From Candidatus Eiseniibacteriota bacterium (GTDB taxonomy: Bacteria; Eisenbacteria; RBG-16-71-46; CAIMUX01), in contig JADJQY010000013.1 of assembly GCA_016712505.1 (NCBI GenBank), forward strand, positions 124,001 through 188,000: 64,000 nucleotides of DNA. The letters are read 5' to 3'. Numbering within the stretch: position 1 is the first letter of the stretch; every line of letters starts with the position of its first letter. Made by a program: the position numbers and the translations under genes. Under the pieces are notes generated by a model. The model saw nothing but the letters and a program-made list of their open reading frames with translations. It ran no database searches and was not told the origin of the DNA. Shown in pieces: positions 34,405 through 43,125 of this stretch.

Positions 34405-35836
34405 AGGGTTGTGGCGCGAAGATTCGTGCACAGCGGCTAGTCGCGTTGCGACTGCGGCGGTTTAGCGGCTTCCCGGTCCGGATGCCCGCCTGGCACCGAA
34501 TTCGCTCCTCTTGCTCAGCGATGTCGAACCATCGCCGACAACCCGCGCACCGCGCCCGACTCATCGAAGGGACTGACTTCGTGCCGCCGCACTGCCCCAA
34601 CCGGCACTGCCCGCACTACCTCGATCCGCGGGATTTCGCGTGGCAGCCCTACGGCTCCTTCCGCCGACGCAGCGACGACCGACACTTCCAATGCTTTCGC
34701 TGCCGCAAGTGCCGCCGCCGCTTCTCCATCCGCACCTTCCAGGGCGACTACTGGCTACGCCGCCGTGATGCCTACCCCCACGTCCTCGCCTGGGCCTGCG
34801 AAGGCCCCGGCCTCCGTCAGGCTGGCCGGGTGCTCCAGCTCCATCACTCCACCCTCATGCGCCACCTCGCTCGCGGCGGGCGCCAGGCCCTGCTCTACCA
34901 CTACAGCCGGTTGCGTGACCGCAACGTGGTCGAGCCGGTGGCTATCGACGGCTTCGAGAGCTTCGAGTTCTCCCAGTACTTTCCCTTCCATCTCAACCTC
35001 GCGGCGGGGCTTCGGAGCTGGTTCATCTACGGGTTCACCGAGAGCCCGCTTCGGCGCAAGGGTCGAATGACCGCCAAGCAGAAGCTCCGTCGGGCAGAAC
35101 TCGAGCGCACGCTGGGCTGTCCCGATCCGAAAGCGATCCAGCGGGGAATGACCGAGTTGCTCGACCTGGTCTTTCGCGGATTGAAGCAGGAGTGCACTTC
35201 CCCCCGCGGGCTGGAGGTCCACAGCGACGAGCATCCGGCCTATCCGCCGGCGCTGCGCCTCTTCACGCGCACCAGCGGACACAGGCTGGACCACTACGTC
35301 ACGCCGGGGAGCGCGCCCCGCACCCTCGACAACCCGCTCTTCCCGGTGAACCTCGCCGACCTCCTGTTGCGTCACGGACAGGCGAATCACCGGCGCGAAA
35401 CGATCGCGTTCAGCAAGCGCCGGCAAGGCGCGATCGAGCGCGCGGCGCTCTTCCTGGTCTGGCGTAACTTCGTGAAGTCCCGCCAGGAGAATCGGCCGGG
35501 CCCGACGGCGGCGATGCTCGCCGGACTCGCCGCCATCCCGCTTCGCTGGGGGGAGTTCGTGCAACGTCGTCTGTTTCCGCGGGCGGAGAACCTCCCCGGG
35601 CCGACCTGGGAGTTCTACTGGGCGAGGATCAAGACGGCGATCTACGGCACGAAACAGCGGACCCATGAGCTCCGCCACGCGTTCTGAGGCGTCTCCCGTC
35701 GCGAGCCAGATCTATCGAGCGACTGGTCGGATCACCCTCGTGTGCTCCCAGCCCGAGCCGACGCGGAATCCAAAGCCGGCCCTGCGGGAGGTCCGAACCG
35801 CGGGAAAAGTTGCACGAATCTTCGCGCCACGACCCT
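34405..35836 (+). mobile_element. Insertion sequence with 26-bp terminal inverted repeats
   Basis: A 1432-bp element. The left end (34405-34430, AGGGTTGTGGCGCGAAGATT...) and right end (35811-35836) match at 25 of 26 positions as inverted repeats, the only difference being T/C at position 6. It holds a single transposase gene. No clear target duplication is visible; CCCTAG appears at 34396-34401 and 35833-35838 as a possible one, though the second copy overlaps the inverted repeat. The right end lies over the stop codon of purU. Confidence 0.85.
34521..35687 (+). CDS. IS transposase, zinc-ribbon plus DDE-type
   Basis: About 388 residues. The N-terminus has a Cys/His metal-binding region (HCPNRHCPHYLDP and FQCFRCRKCRRRF). 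It is followed by an HTH-like segment (LRQAGRVLQLHHSTLMRHL). Acidic residues at spaced positions fit a DDE core: Asp in VAIDGFESFEF, Asp in VHSDEHPAYP and Glu in NHRRETIAFSK, with a final Arg/Lys-rich helix. The layout recalls IS1/IS1595-like enzymes, but the family is not certain. ATG 34482 is an alternative start; neither has a good ribosome binding site. The frame is intact, so the element may still be active. Confidence 0.75.
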   Translation: MSNHRRQPAHRARLIEGTDFVPPHCPNRHCPHYLDPRDFAWQPYGSFRRRSDDRHFQCFRCRKCRRRFSIRTFQGDYWLRRRDAYPHVLAWACEGPGLRQAGRVLQLHHSTLMRHLARGGRQALLYHYSRLRDRNVVEPVAIDGFESFEFSQYFPFHLNLAAGLRSWFIYGFTESPLRRKGRMTAKQKLRRAELERTLGCPDPKAIQRGMTELLDLVFRGLKQECTSPRGLEVHSDEHPAYPPALRLFTRTSGHRLDHYVTPGSAPRTLDNPLFPVNLADLLLRHGQANHRRETIAFSKRRQGAIERAALFLVWRNFVKSRQENRPGPTAAMLAGLAAIPLRWGEFVQRRLFPRAENLPGPTWEFYWARIKTAIYGTKQRTHELRHAF

Positions 35837-36692
35837 AGTCAAAAACTACGGTGCGGCCGGAATAGAGGAGGATCCGGCTCTCGATCTGCCAACGCACCGC
35901 CCGCGATAGCACCACCTTCTCCAGGTCACGCCCCTTCTGGATCAGATCGTCCACCGAGTCCCGGTGCGAGATGCGCGCCACATCCTGCTCGATGATCGGT
36001 CCCTCGTCCAGCACCTCGGTGACGTAGTGGCTAGTCGCCCCGATCAGCTTCACGCCACGCTGGTAGGCGCGATGGTACGGGCGTGCGCCGAGGAACGCCG
36101 GGAGAAACGAGTGGTGGATATTGATGATTCGCGACGGATACTGCTGCACGAAGCGGGGGGAGAGGATCTGCATGTAGCGGGCCAGCACCACCAGATCGAT
36201 TCCCGCGTCGGCCATCATCCGTAGTTGCGCCGCCTCGGCCTCCTCCTTGTTCTCCTTCGTCACTTCGGTCAAATGGAACGGAATCCCGTAGAACTCGGTG
36301 ATGCGCCGATTGTCCGGGTGGTTACTCACCACCATCGGGATCTCGCAGCGCAACTCCCCGCTCTGATGTCGGTGCAGGAGGTCGACCAGACAGTGGTCGA
36401 CCTTCGAGACGAACACCGCCACCCGTGGTCGGTCGGTGGAGAACTTGAGTTGCCAGTCCATTTCGAATCGCTCGGCCAACTCGGCGAACTCGGGCCGGAA
36501 TGCGCCTGCCCCTTGGAGGTCGAACCCTTCGAGGTCCCACTCGATCCGGGTAAGGAAGAGAGACAGTTCCGCATCCTGGTGCTGGTCCGCGTGGAGGATG
36601 TTCGCCCCGTGCCGGTAGAGGAAATCGGCGATTGCCGCCACCAGCCCGCGGCGATCGGGGCAGTGCACCAACAAGATCGCGGTCTTCGTCAT
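35835..36692 (-). CDS. purU: Formyltetrahydrofolate deformylase
   Basis: A 285-residue enzyme that hydrolyses 10-formyl-THF to formate and THF, supplying formate for purine synthesis and balancing one-carbon pools. An N-terminal ACT domain (TAILLVHCPDRRGLVAAIADFLYRH...) is followed by the formyltransferase-like domain with SNHPDNR, INIHHSFLPAF and DEGPIIEQD. The length is normal and the C-terminus TVVFD ends where the family usually ends. The TAG stop (35835-35837) lies inside the right end of the IS element. AAAGGA eight bases before the ATG supports the start. Confidence 0.95.
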   Translation of the reverse strand: MTKTAILLVHCPDRRGLVAAIADFLYRHGANILHADQHQDAELSLFLTRIEWDLEGFDLQGAGAFRPEFAELAERFEMDWQLKFSTDRPRVAVFVSKVDHCLVDLLHRHQSGELRCEIPMVVSNHPDNRRITEFYGIPFHLTEVTKENKEEAEAAQLRMMADAGIDLVVLARYMQILSPRFVQQYPSRIINIHHSFLPAFLGARPYHRAYQRGVKLIGATSHYVTEVLDEGPIIEQDVARISHRDSVDDLIQKGRDLEKVVLSRAVRWQIESRILLYSGRTVVFD

Positions 36693-36950
36693 CTCGATTC
36701 CTTTCGAGTTCCGAGGTTCGATGAGCCGGGCGTCCGGGGAGTCGGGTCCAGGCCGGAAGCCGCCATCCCTGATGAATCGGAGCAGAGAGGGCTCCACCTT
36801 GAGCCCGGAACGTCCGATGGAGGAAGGGAAGAGAATGCCATCCGGCGAAGAAATGGCCAGAGACCGTCTCGCCACGTGCGCCGCCGGGCGGCGACCGGAC
36901 ACAGACTCACGTGGGGCGTCCGGCCAGCCCCGCGGCCGGGAAGGAAGCGG

Positions 36951-37301
36951 ATGCCGAATCGAACACGCGCCCTCGTCTGGAAGGAACCCTGGGTCCCGTG
37001 CGGGGCGGACAATGCCGCCGATCTGGCGCGGGAACTCGCTCGGGAACTGTCCCCGGGGCATCTGCTGTTCGGCCGGACGGCAGTGGCGATCGGGCGTCGC
37101 GAGGATCGGAACGACGTGCTGTTTCACCTCGCCGGGGATGGGTACCCCTATGCCGTCGTTCATCTCTCCTGGTCCGGTCGCCCGGAACCCGATCCTCGCT
37201 GGCCCCACACCACCTGCTTCAGCTCGCTCGACGATTGGGCCGCCGGTCGCCTCGACCCCGACGCCGCGGAGTACCGGGGTGAGATCAGTCGGCAGAGTTG
37301 A
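36951..37301 (+). CDS. Small conserved-type hypothetical protein
   Basis: A 116-residue soluble protein. It is Trp-rich and acidic (ALVWKEPWVPCG, DDVLFHLAGDG-like and VVHLSWSGRPEPDPRWPHT), with no membrane segment. GGAAGGA at five bases before the ATG, codon use like its neighbours and a clean stop before a terminator support it as a gene. It resembles small proteins seen in many uncultivated bacterial genomes with no assigned role. The function is unknown. Confidence 0.6.
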   Translation: MPNRTRALVWKEPWVPCGADNAADLARELARELSPGHLLFGRTAVAIGRREDRNDVLFHLAGDGYPYAVVHLSWSGRPEPDPRWPHTTCFSSLDDWAAGRLDPDAAEYRGEISRQS

Positions 37302-37302
37302 C

Positions 37303-37330
37303 GCATCCGCATCCGCATCCGCATCCGCAT
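37303..37330. repeat. (GCATCC)n microsatellite
   Basis: Four full GCATCC units plus GCAT lie directly after the stop of the 36951-37301 gene, upstream of the terminator. Confidence 0.9.
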
Positions 37331-37335
37331 ATGCA

Positions 37336-37370
37336 GAACGCGACCGGTGCCCTGAGCCACGGTCGCGTTC
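37336..37370. terminator. Bidirectional hairpin terminator between convergent genes
   Basis: GAACGCGACCG (37336-37346) pairs perfectly with CGGTCGCGTTC (37360-37370) around a 13-base loop. It lies between the converging genes ending at 37301 (plus) and 37401 (minus). No T tract follows on either side. Confidence 0.65.
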
Positions 37371-37400
37371 CAACGGAAACTGGAGTTGGCTGGGAAGAAC

Positions 37401-38183
37401 TCAGTAGCCGTACCGCGCCTTGACCCGGCCCCAGCTCGAGGCCTCGGTCGCGACCGGGTTGCAGTCGCGCAGTTGCGCTGCGATCCCGATCGACTTGGTC
37501 GCCCCGAAGATGCCGTCCACGCGCTGCCATCCCGGATCGAATCCGGACTCCGGAGCGGCGTTGGTGAACGGACAACCGTTGCCGCCGAACCGATCGCGAC
37601 CGACGTACCAGCCTTCGTACGCGTCCGGCCATACGCCCCAGAATCCAACCCACCAGTTGCCGGTCACGCAGCATCCATTCAACTCGACCACGTGCGTACT
37701 GACCTCCGGCCAGACGGCGATTTCCCCCGGGAGAACGCCCGTTCGCAGGCACAGCACCTGACCCGGTACCCCGCTCTCATCGCCCCAGACATAGACGTCC
37801 ATGGCCTGCCCGAGGTAGTAGCCAAGCTGCGTGAAGGCGAACTGCGCCGCGCAAACCTCACCCTCCCCGTTGTAGCACTCCGCGAACGCGCCGTAGTACG
37901 GCGGGGCGACTCCCGGTCCGGTCCAGGCGATCGCCTGCTCCCAGGTGCCATCCGAGTTGTCGAGCAGCGTGCCGCAGTCGACGCCACGCGACGGGGCGAC
38001 GGCCCCATCTTCGAGCGCGGGCACCTGAACCGGGTTGGCCCAAACCATACCGGCGACCGCAGTCGCAACCAGACACGCCCCGAGCGCGCCGATCGACCCG
38101 AGTTTTGCGTTCCGGTTCCCTTGAGCGTGGCGTATCTGCGCGGCCAACTCTCGTGCTTGATGCCAGTGCGTCAGGGTGTACAT
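37401..38183 (-). CDS. Exported protein with short WG-K-Y-type C-terminus
   Basis: A 260-residue protein. A long basic n-region is followed by a hydrophobic segment (GALGACLVATAVAGMVW) ending near ANPVQVPA, a probable signal peptide. The body is beta-rich and aromatic with several Cys, and resembles a jelly-roll wall-associated domain (YYLGQAMDVYVWGDESGVPGQ, NGCCVTGNWWVGFWG). The C-terminus SWGRVKARYGY resembles that of the protein at 20652-21602. GGAGGAGG precedes the ATG, which overlaps the upstream small gene by 13 bp. The function is unknown. Confidence 0.6.
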   Translation of the reverse strand: MYTLTHWHQARELAAQIRHAQGNRNAKLGSIGALGACLVATAVAGMVWANPVQVPALEDGAVAPSRGVDCGTLLDNSDGTWEQAIAWTGPGVAPPYYGAFAECYNGEGEVCAAQFAFTQLGYYLGQAMDVYVWGDESGVPGQVLCLRTGVLPGEIAVWPEVSTHVVELNGCCVTGNWWVGFWGVWPDAYEGWYVGRDRFGGNGCPFTNAAPESGFDPGWQRVDGIFGATKSIGIAAQLRDCNPVATEASSWGRVKARYGY

Positions 38184-38404
38184 GCATCCTCCTCCGGCGC
38201 CGCGTTGGCGCAGTTGGGAGTTCCGTAGGTGCAGTCACCCACGAACTGGATGTGATCACCCACGGACCACCAGCTCCCGCGGCCGACAATCCACGCTTCC
38301 GAGGTTGCGTGAGCAAGGCTCGAGGCGAGCAAACAAGGAACGATGAGGAGTAGCATTAAGCGAGGCAAGCGGAAGGTAGCATTCCGAACGATCTTCGGAT
38401 TCAT
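38171..38404 (-). CDS. Small exported Cys-containing protein
   Basis: A 77-residue protein with a signal peptide (RLPRLMLLLIVPCLLASSLAHA). The mature part of about 45 residues is Trp-, Cys- and Gly-rich (IVGRGSWWSVGDHIQFVGDC). GAGAGG is seven bases before the ATG. The end overlaps the next gene's start, so the two are probably translated in a coupled way. The role is unknown. It could also be a truncated member of the exported family next door. Confidence 0.5.
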   Translation of the reverse strand: MNPKIVRNATFRLPRLMLLLIVPCLLASSLAHATSEAWIVGRGSWWSVGDHIQFVGDCTYGTPNCANAAPEEDACTP

Positions 38405-38721
38405 CTCCACACCTCTCATTAGAAGTTTCGACACATGGGGCCGGGGTGGATTCCATAGAAGATCGTATGAATGTCTTGACACGCGGTCAAGCGCCAATCG
38501 TGGCGCTTGACTTCTGTGTGACAGACTGTGCCCGCTCGCGAGCGTATTGAGGCGTTGCATCTCTTCTGAAGAGCATCGATCGACTGTGGCGCGGCACGGC
38601 CGCAGACCAACCGTTCGTCGACTGGCGCTTTCCTCACTTCCCCGACAATGCGAAACCCCGCGGCCGCGACGGGGGGCGTCGCTGCCACGGGGTTTCGAGG
38701 TTGCTCGATTGGTTGGAGAGA
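38405..38721. other. Intergenic region with terminator of the PhoX-like gene
   Basis: No gene is supported in these 317 bases. A terminator occupies 38651-38697. The rest, next to 38404, presumably contains the promoter of the two small exported protein genes. Confidence 0.4.
38651..38697 (-). terminator. Branched hairpin terminator after the PhoX-like gene
   Basis: CGAAACCCCG (38651-38660) pairs perfectly with CGGGGTTTCG (38688-38697). An inner stem GCGAC/GTCGC (38666-38670 with 38678-38682) lies within. It is 25 bases after the stop at 38722. Confidence 0.6.
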
Positions 38722-40608
38722 CTACTTGGTCAGGGTGATGCGGGCCTCGCGAGTCTCGGTGCCGGTGGCGATCCGGACGAAGTAGACGCCGCTGGCCGCG
38801 CGCGTGCCGCGGTCGGTGACGCCGTCCCAGACCAGCGTGTGCGCGCCGGCCGCCATCTCACCGGAAGCGAGCTGACGCACGCGCGACCCGTCGGCCGCGT
38901 AGACCGCACCTTCGACCTGGCCGGCCTGGGCCAGGCTGAACTGCACGGTGGTCGTGGCCGCGAACGGGTTCGGATTGGCCTGGAGCGAGACGACGTTGTT
39001 CGGGAGCTGCTGCGCAGGGCGCTGATCGGTGCCGGGGATGAGACCGGTGCCGCTGCCGTTGGATGCGCCGCCGCTCGGGAGGTAGCTGAGCTGCAGGACC
39101 TGGCCGCCCTGGACTGTCTCGGGGACCGGGACGATTCGCAGGCTGTGCGCCTGGACGTTCAGCAGCCAGGCGCCGCGACCGAGGTACTCCTCCGCGTCGA
39201 TCACGCCGGAGAACTCCCAGCCGCCAGGCACGTCGGAGCCGGGGTCCGAGCTGTTGCCCGGGTCGACTCCGAGGGCGTGGGTGCGTGCCGCGTCGCGATC
39301 GAGCTCCGCCACCAGGGTGAGGGAGGCGTCGTTCACGTTGTAGGCCCAGAGGCCGGTGTCGCGGGTCAGGCCGAGCGTGCTGAGGTTGTAGTTCGGATCT
39401 TCGCAGATCATCAGCTCGCCGTGGGCGGTGATGTCGATGTTGTCCGGGCTGATGAAGCGGTTGACGTCGCTGTTGACCAGCAAGGTCAGACTCGCGTCGG
39501 CAAGCGGGTTCTTGGGGTCGAAGTCGAGCTGGTAGAGGCGGCCGAACGGATTCGACGTGCCACCGCGGCCGGTGGTGGCGAAGTAGAAGCGGCCGTCGGT
39601 GTTCAGGTCCGAGCAGCCATCCTCGATCCGAACGAAGCCGAACCCGCCAACCGCTTTGGTGGCGGCGTCGAGGGCGGAGTCATTCAACGTCCAGTCGACC
39701 TCCACCCAGCGTCCGGAGACGGTCGAGCCTTCGACCATGAACGTCGACTCGCCGGTCCGGGTCGGATCGTTGGAGACGAAGGTGTAGAGATAGCCGTTGT
39801 TGAGGCCATTGATCGACAGCGCGTCCATGCCGCTCGGGTTCTTCTCGCCGACGTACATGTAGAGCTGCGAGTGCAGACCGTCACCACCCGAGGGGCCGTC
39901 CTCGAGGCCGAAGATCACCGTCTTGGCTCCGGTTCCGGGCACCGCCACGACATTCTCCCACGCAGCGTGGCCAATCCGCGGCAGCGCGTAGGCGTCACCA
40001 TCGATCGTACCGAAGCAAAGGCCACCCTGGCCGTCAAACGTGGATGATCCTTCCGACTCCTCGCCGGCGAGGAAGATGTTCCGATCGAAGCCCACGTTCG
40101 CGTTCGCCAGGAAGGCGGAGCAAAGCCGCGCAATGCCGGTGGTGATCGGGTTTACCTCGACCGGCGGCTCGCCGACGAAGACCCGCTCGATCTCGTAGCT
40201 GCCGGAGACGAGCGGCCGCAGCTCGGCACGCGGGGCCCCGCGACGATTGAGCGAGAGGATCAACTCGGTCTGGCGTGCGCCGCTCGGAAGCGGGCCGGCC
40301 GGCCCACCCTGGGTCTGATTGAACTCATGATTGACCAGGAGCACCAGGCGGTTACTCGCCGGCTGCTCCGGGAATTGCTTGTACAGGCCCATCCCGTCGG
40401 GGATGCCGACGAACCGGAAGGTCTCCCCCTCGGCGCCGTCGGTCAGGGCGAACTGCTGGCCGGTGGTGACGATCGGGCGCAGCGTGGTCTTTCCGGCCAC
40501 AGCCTTGGCGTAGGCGGGTGCGTGCTCGTAGGGGTCGGCGGCAAAGGCGGTGGCGCTTGCGGCCACGACCCAGAGTGATCCGAGCGCGATGGTCGAACGT
40601 CCCTTCAC
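38722..40608 (-). CDS. Exported PhoX-like (DUF839) phosphatase with C-terminal FlgD-Ig/T9SS-type domain
   Basis: A 628-residue protein. Signal peptide (IALGSLWVVAASATAFAA), then a PhoX/DUF839 beta-propeller: NHEFN, NIFLAGEESEG, ENVVAVPGTG, ISPDNIDITAHGELMICED. These fit the Ca/Fe-dependent alkaline phosphatase family, which releases phosphate from organic esters outside the cell. A C-terminal Ig-like sorting domain follows (NPNPFAATTTVQFSLAQAG, VWDGVTDRGTRAASGVYFVRI). The start is a GTG with AAGGAGG five bases upstream; the frame open to 40719 is not used. Enzyme activity is inferred; some DUF839 proteins have no known activity. Confidence 0.85.
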   Translation of the reverse strand: MKGRSTIALGSLWVVAASATAFAADPYEHAPAYAKAVAGKTTLRPIVTTGQQFALTDGAEGETFRFVGIPDGMGLYKQFPEQPASNRLVLLVNHEFNQTQGGPAGPLPSGARQTELILSLNRRGAPRAELRPLVSGSYEIERVFVGEPPVEVNPITTGIARLCSAFLANANVGFDRNIFLAGEESEGSSTFDGQGGLCFGTIDGDAYALPRIGHAAWENVVAVPGTGAKTVIFGLEDGPSGGDGLHSQLYMYVGEKNPSGMDALSINGLNNGYLYTFVSNDPTRTGESTFMVEGSTVSGRWVEVDWTLNDSALDAATKAVGGFGFVRIEDGCSDLNTDGRFYFATTGRGGTSNPFGRLYQLDFDPKNPLADASLTLLVNSDVNRFISPDNIDITAHGELMICEDPNYNLSTLGLTRDTGLWAYNVNDASLTLVAELDRDAARTHALGVDPGNSSDPGSDVPGGWEFSGVIDAEEYLGRGAWLLNVQAHSLRIVPVPETVQGGQVLQLSYLPSGGASNGSGTGLIPGTDQRPAQQLPNNVVSLQANPNPFAATTTVQFSLAQAGQVEGAVYAADGSRVRQLASGEMAAGAHTLVWDGVTDRGTRAASGVYFVRIATGTETREARITLTK

Positions 40609-41264
40609 GATCTCCTCCTTGTGGGTTGTCTCGATGGCGAACAGCGAGCGGAACGTAGAGGACGGAGATTCAGCGCTCGTGGGGCAAGCCCGAGAAGACA
40701 GCATCCTTCTCGTGAGCAACCCCGAACGCGAGGCTCGCGGAGAACTCGCGGGCGGCCGCGGAGGCCGAAACGATCAGGCGGGCGCCCTCTCGGAACGCCC
40801 GCCTGGGTGTGGTGCGTGGGATGCAGCGAACAAGAACCGGAGGCTCAGGAGGAGAGGGGCTTCGTTCCTCTCGGGTCCCAGCGCTCATAAGGTGCGCGGT
40901 GCATCGACCCCGGTCGGGTGGAAGGTGTCCGCAAGCCTCGAGCCTCCGTGAACCGCAATCGAGCGGGAGTCCTGTCCACGTCGTCCTCCCGCTCGCGTCG
41001 ATCATCTCGACAGGGGAGAGACTAGCGCGACTCTGTTCGGTCCGGATGAGGGGCGCGTGCAGTGTCGGTGCGGAATGGCGGGGCCGATTTCGCCTCGGAT
41101 GGGTCTGGAGACGGCCGCCCCGGCCTCATCTCTGCTCATCCGGAATGTCCTGATTGGGGGGACATTCTCATGTGGCAGTTGGGGGAGGACACAATCATGT
41201 GGCAGCAGCAAAGCGTGCGACTGCACTTGCCGCCGGGTCGACCGCCCGGCTACCCTCCGGGTCT
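40609..41264. other. Intergenic region upstream of PhoX-like and arginine deiminase genes
   Basis: These 656 bases hold no supportable gene. AGGCGGGCG (40776-40784) pairs with CGCCCGCCT (40796-40804), a possible attenuator or stray terminator. An inverted repeat GAATGTCC/GGACATTC (41143-41150 with 41160-41167) and an imperfect direct repeat (41154-41205) lie close to the arginine deiminase start and may be regulatory. Confidence 0.4.
41154..41205. repeat. Imperfect tandem repeat upstream of arginine deiminase
   Basis: Two copies, 25 and 27 bp, start TTGGGGG and end ATCATGTGGCAG or CTCATGTGGCAG (41154-41178 and 41179-41205). The first overlaps the inverted repeat GAATGTCC...GGACATTC (41143-41167). 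It could be an operator pair or the remnant of a mobile-element end. Confidence 0.5.
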
Positions 41265-42551
41265 ATGAATTCCGAATCCCCCGTACGGGTCAACTCCGAG
41301 ATCGGTCGCCTCCGTGAGGTTCTGGTGCATGAGCCGGGACCGGAGGTCGACTCGATGGTCCCCGCCATGATGAAGGAGCTGTTGTTCGACGACATCCTCT
41401 TCGGCGACCGCGCCCGGGAAGAGCATGCCCGCTTCCGGCGCGTCCTCGAATGGCTGGGCATCGAGATCGTCGAGTCGCTCGACCTGCTGGAGGAGACTCT
41501 GGGGATCGACGAGGCACGGCGCTGGATCTTCGATGTGCTCCTGGAGGACCTGCCGCGCAACCGGCGGGAGCAGCTCGAGCGGCGACCTGCGGCGGAGATC
41601 GCGGAGATCCTGATCGGCGGCATCCGGAGCGAGGTGGTGCAGGGGGCGGTGGAGGTTGAGGACCTCTACCTGGTGGCGCCGATTCCGAACTGGTGCTTCC
41701 AGCGCGATCCGCAGGTGGTGATCGGGGAGGGGATCGTCTTCTCCGCCATGGCCGCTCCGGCTCGCCATCGGGAGGCGATGCTGGCCCGGGCGATGTTCCG
41801 CTTCCATCCCAAGCTGGCCGCCGTGCCGACCATCCTCGATCCGCTGGAACTCGATCGCGACAGCTCGCTCTTCGTGGGCAAGCATCGACCCACCCTGGAA
41901 GGGGGCGACGTGCTGGTCCTCTCCCGCGATGCGGTGATGGTGGGGCACTCCGAGCGCACCAACCGGACGGGGATCCAGCAACTGGCGCGCGCGCTGCAAC
42001 AGCGCGAGGAGGGGCCACGCTGGCTCTTCGTGGTCGAGTTGCCGCAACGCCGGGCCTACATGCACCTCGACACGCTGTTCACCCCGGTCGATCGGAACGC
42101 CTGCCTGGTCTACCCGCCGGTGATTCTGCCGGGTGGTTCGGAGCAAGCGCACATCTACGAGATCGACCTGCAGGCGGATGAGCTCTCGATGCAACCGCGT
42201 GAGGATCTGCTCAAGACGCTCGCCCGGCGCGGGATCGAGTACGAGCCGATCCCCTGCGGTGGCACCGATCCGGTCACCCAGCAGCGCGAGCAGTGGACCG
42301 ATGGCGCCAACGCGCTGGTCCTGACGCCGGGCGTGATCACCCTCTACGACCGGAACCAGGCAACGGCGGAGGAGCTGAACCAGCGCGGCTTCCGCATCGT
42401 GGAGGCGGAGGATCTGCTGCTCGGCCGCGATGAAGTCGATCTGGACGAGGAGGGACGGGTCTGCATCCTGATCTCCTCGCACGAGATTTCCCGGGCGCGC
42501 GGCGGACCACACTGCCTGACCCACCCGCTCCGCCGCGACGACCTCCCCTGA
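41265..42551 (+). CDS. arcA: Arginine deiminase family protein
   Basis: A 428-residue amidinotransferase-fold enzyme. It starts VRVNSEIGRLREVLVHEPGPEVDSM and carries FQRDPQVVIG, EGGDVLVLSRD, GHSERTNRTGI, MHLDTLFTPVD, TDGANALVLTPGVI and the catalytic Cys417 in GGPHCLTHPL. These match arginine deiminase (arginine to citrulline + NH3). No arcB or arcC lies nearby, so it may act alone in arginine catabolism. The ATG at 41265 is followed by the conserved N-terminus, but no strong ribosome binding site is seen. Confidence 0.88.
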   Translation: MNSESPVRVNSEIGRLREVLVHEPGPEVDSMVPAMMKELLFDDILFGDRAREEHARFRRVLEWLGIEIVESLDLLEETLGIDEARRWIFDVLLEDLPRNRREQLERRPAAEIAEILIGGIRSEVVQGAVEVEDLYLVAPIPNWCFQRDPQVVIGEGIVFSAMAAPARHREAMLARAMFRFHPKLAAVPTILDPLELDRDSSLFVGKHRPTLEGGDVLVLSRDAVMVGHSERTNRTGIQQLARALQQREEGPRWLFVVELPQRRAYMHLDTLFTPVDRNACLVYPPVILPGGSEQAHIYEIDLQADELSMQPREDLLKTLARRGIEYEPIPCGGTDPVTQQREQWTDGANALVLTPGVITLYDRNQATAEELNQRGFRIVEAEDLLLGRDEVDLDEEGRVCILISSHEISRARGGPHCLTHPLRRDDLP

Positions 42552-42597
42552 GCGAAACCCGGACCGAACCTCCCGCGCAAACGACCAGGAGGACTGC

Positions 42598-43125
42598 ATG
42601 AGCGATCCGCGCTACCCGATCGGTGAGTTCGTTCTTCCTGCGTCGGTCGACCCCGCACAGCGGATGCGATGGGTCGACGAGATCGCGAGCCTGCCGTCAC
42701 AACTCCGGGCCGCAGTCGAAGGGCTGAGCGACCCGCAGCTCGACACCCCCTACCGGGACCAGGGCTGGACTCTGCGTCAGGTGGTGCACCATGTCGCGGA
42801 CAGCCACATCAACAGCTACACCCGGTTCCGCCTCACCCTGACCGAGGAGTGTCCCACCATCCGGCCCTACTACGAGGAGCGGTGGGCCGAGCTGGAGGAT
42901 GCGCGCCAGGCCCCGGTCGCGATGTCCCTGGAACTGCTCGAGGCGCTCCACGCCCGCTGGGTCCGCTTGCTCCGCGGCCTTCCGGAGACGGTCTGGGATC
43001 GGACGCTACGCCACCCCGACCATCCCGGGGTACTTCCGTTCGATTGGCTCCTGGGGCTCTACGCCTGGCACGGACGGCACCACACGGCGCACATCACCGA
43101 GCTGCGCCGCCGCATGGACTGGTAG
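42598..43125 (+). CDS. DinB/YfiT-family metal-dependent protein
   Basis: A 175-residue four-helix DinB-fold protein. YPIGEF is at the N-terminus, WTLRQVVHHVADSH supplies the first His ligand and WHGRHHTAHITEL the other two, as in the YfiT/BstA subgroup. These are putative thiol- or metal-dependent transferases or hydrolases in the cytoplasm. AGGAGG-like sequence lies before the ATG. The last nine codons and the stop lie in the first unit of a 30-bp tandem repeat. Confidence 0.85.
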   Translation: MSDPRYPIGEFVLPASVDPAQRMRWVDEIASLPSQLRAAVEGLSDPQLDTPYRDQGWTLRQVVHHVADSHINSYTRFRLTLTEECPTIRPYYEERWAELEDARQAPVAMSLELLEALHARWVRLLRGLPETVWDRTLRHPDHPGVLPFDWLLGLYAWHGRHHTAHITELRRRMDW

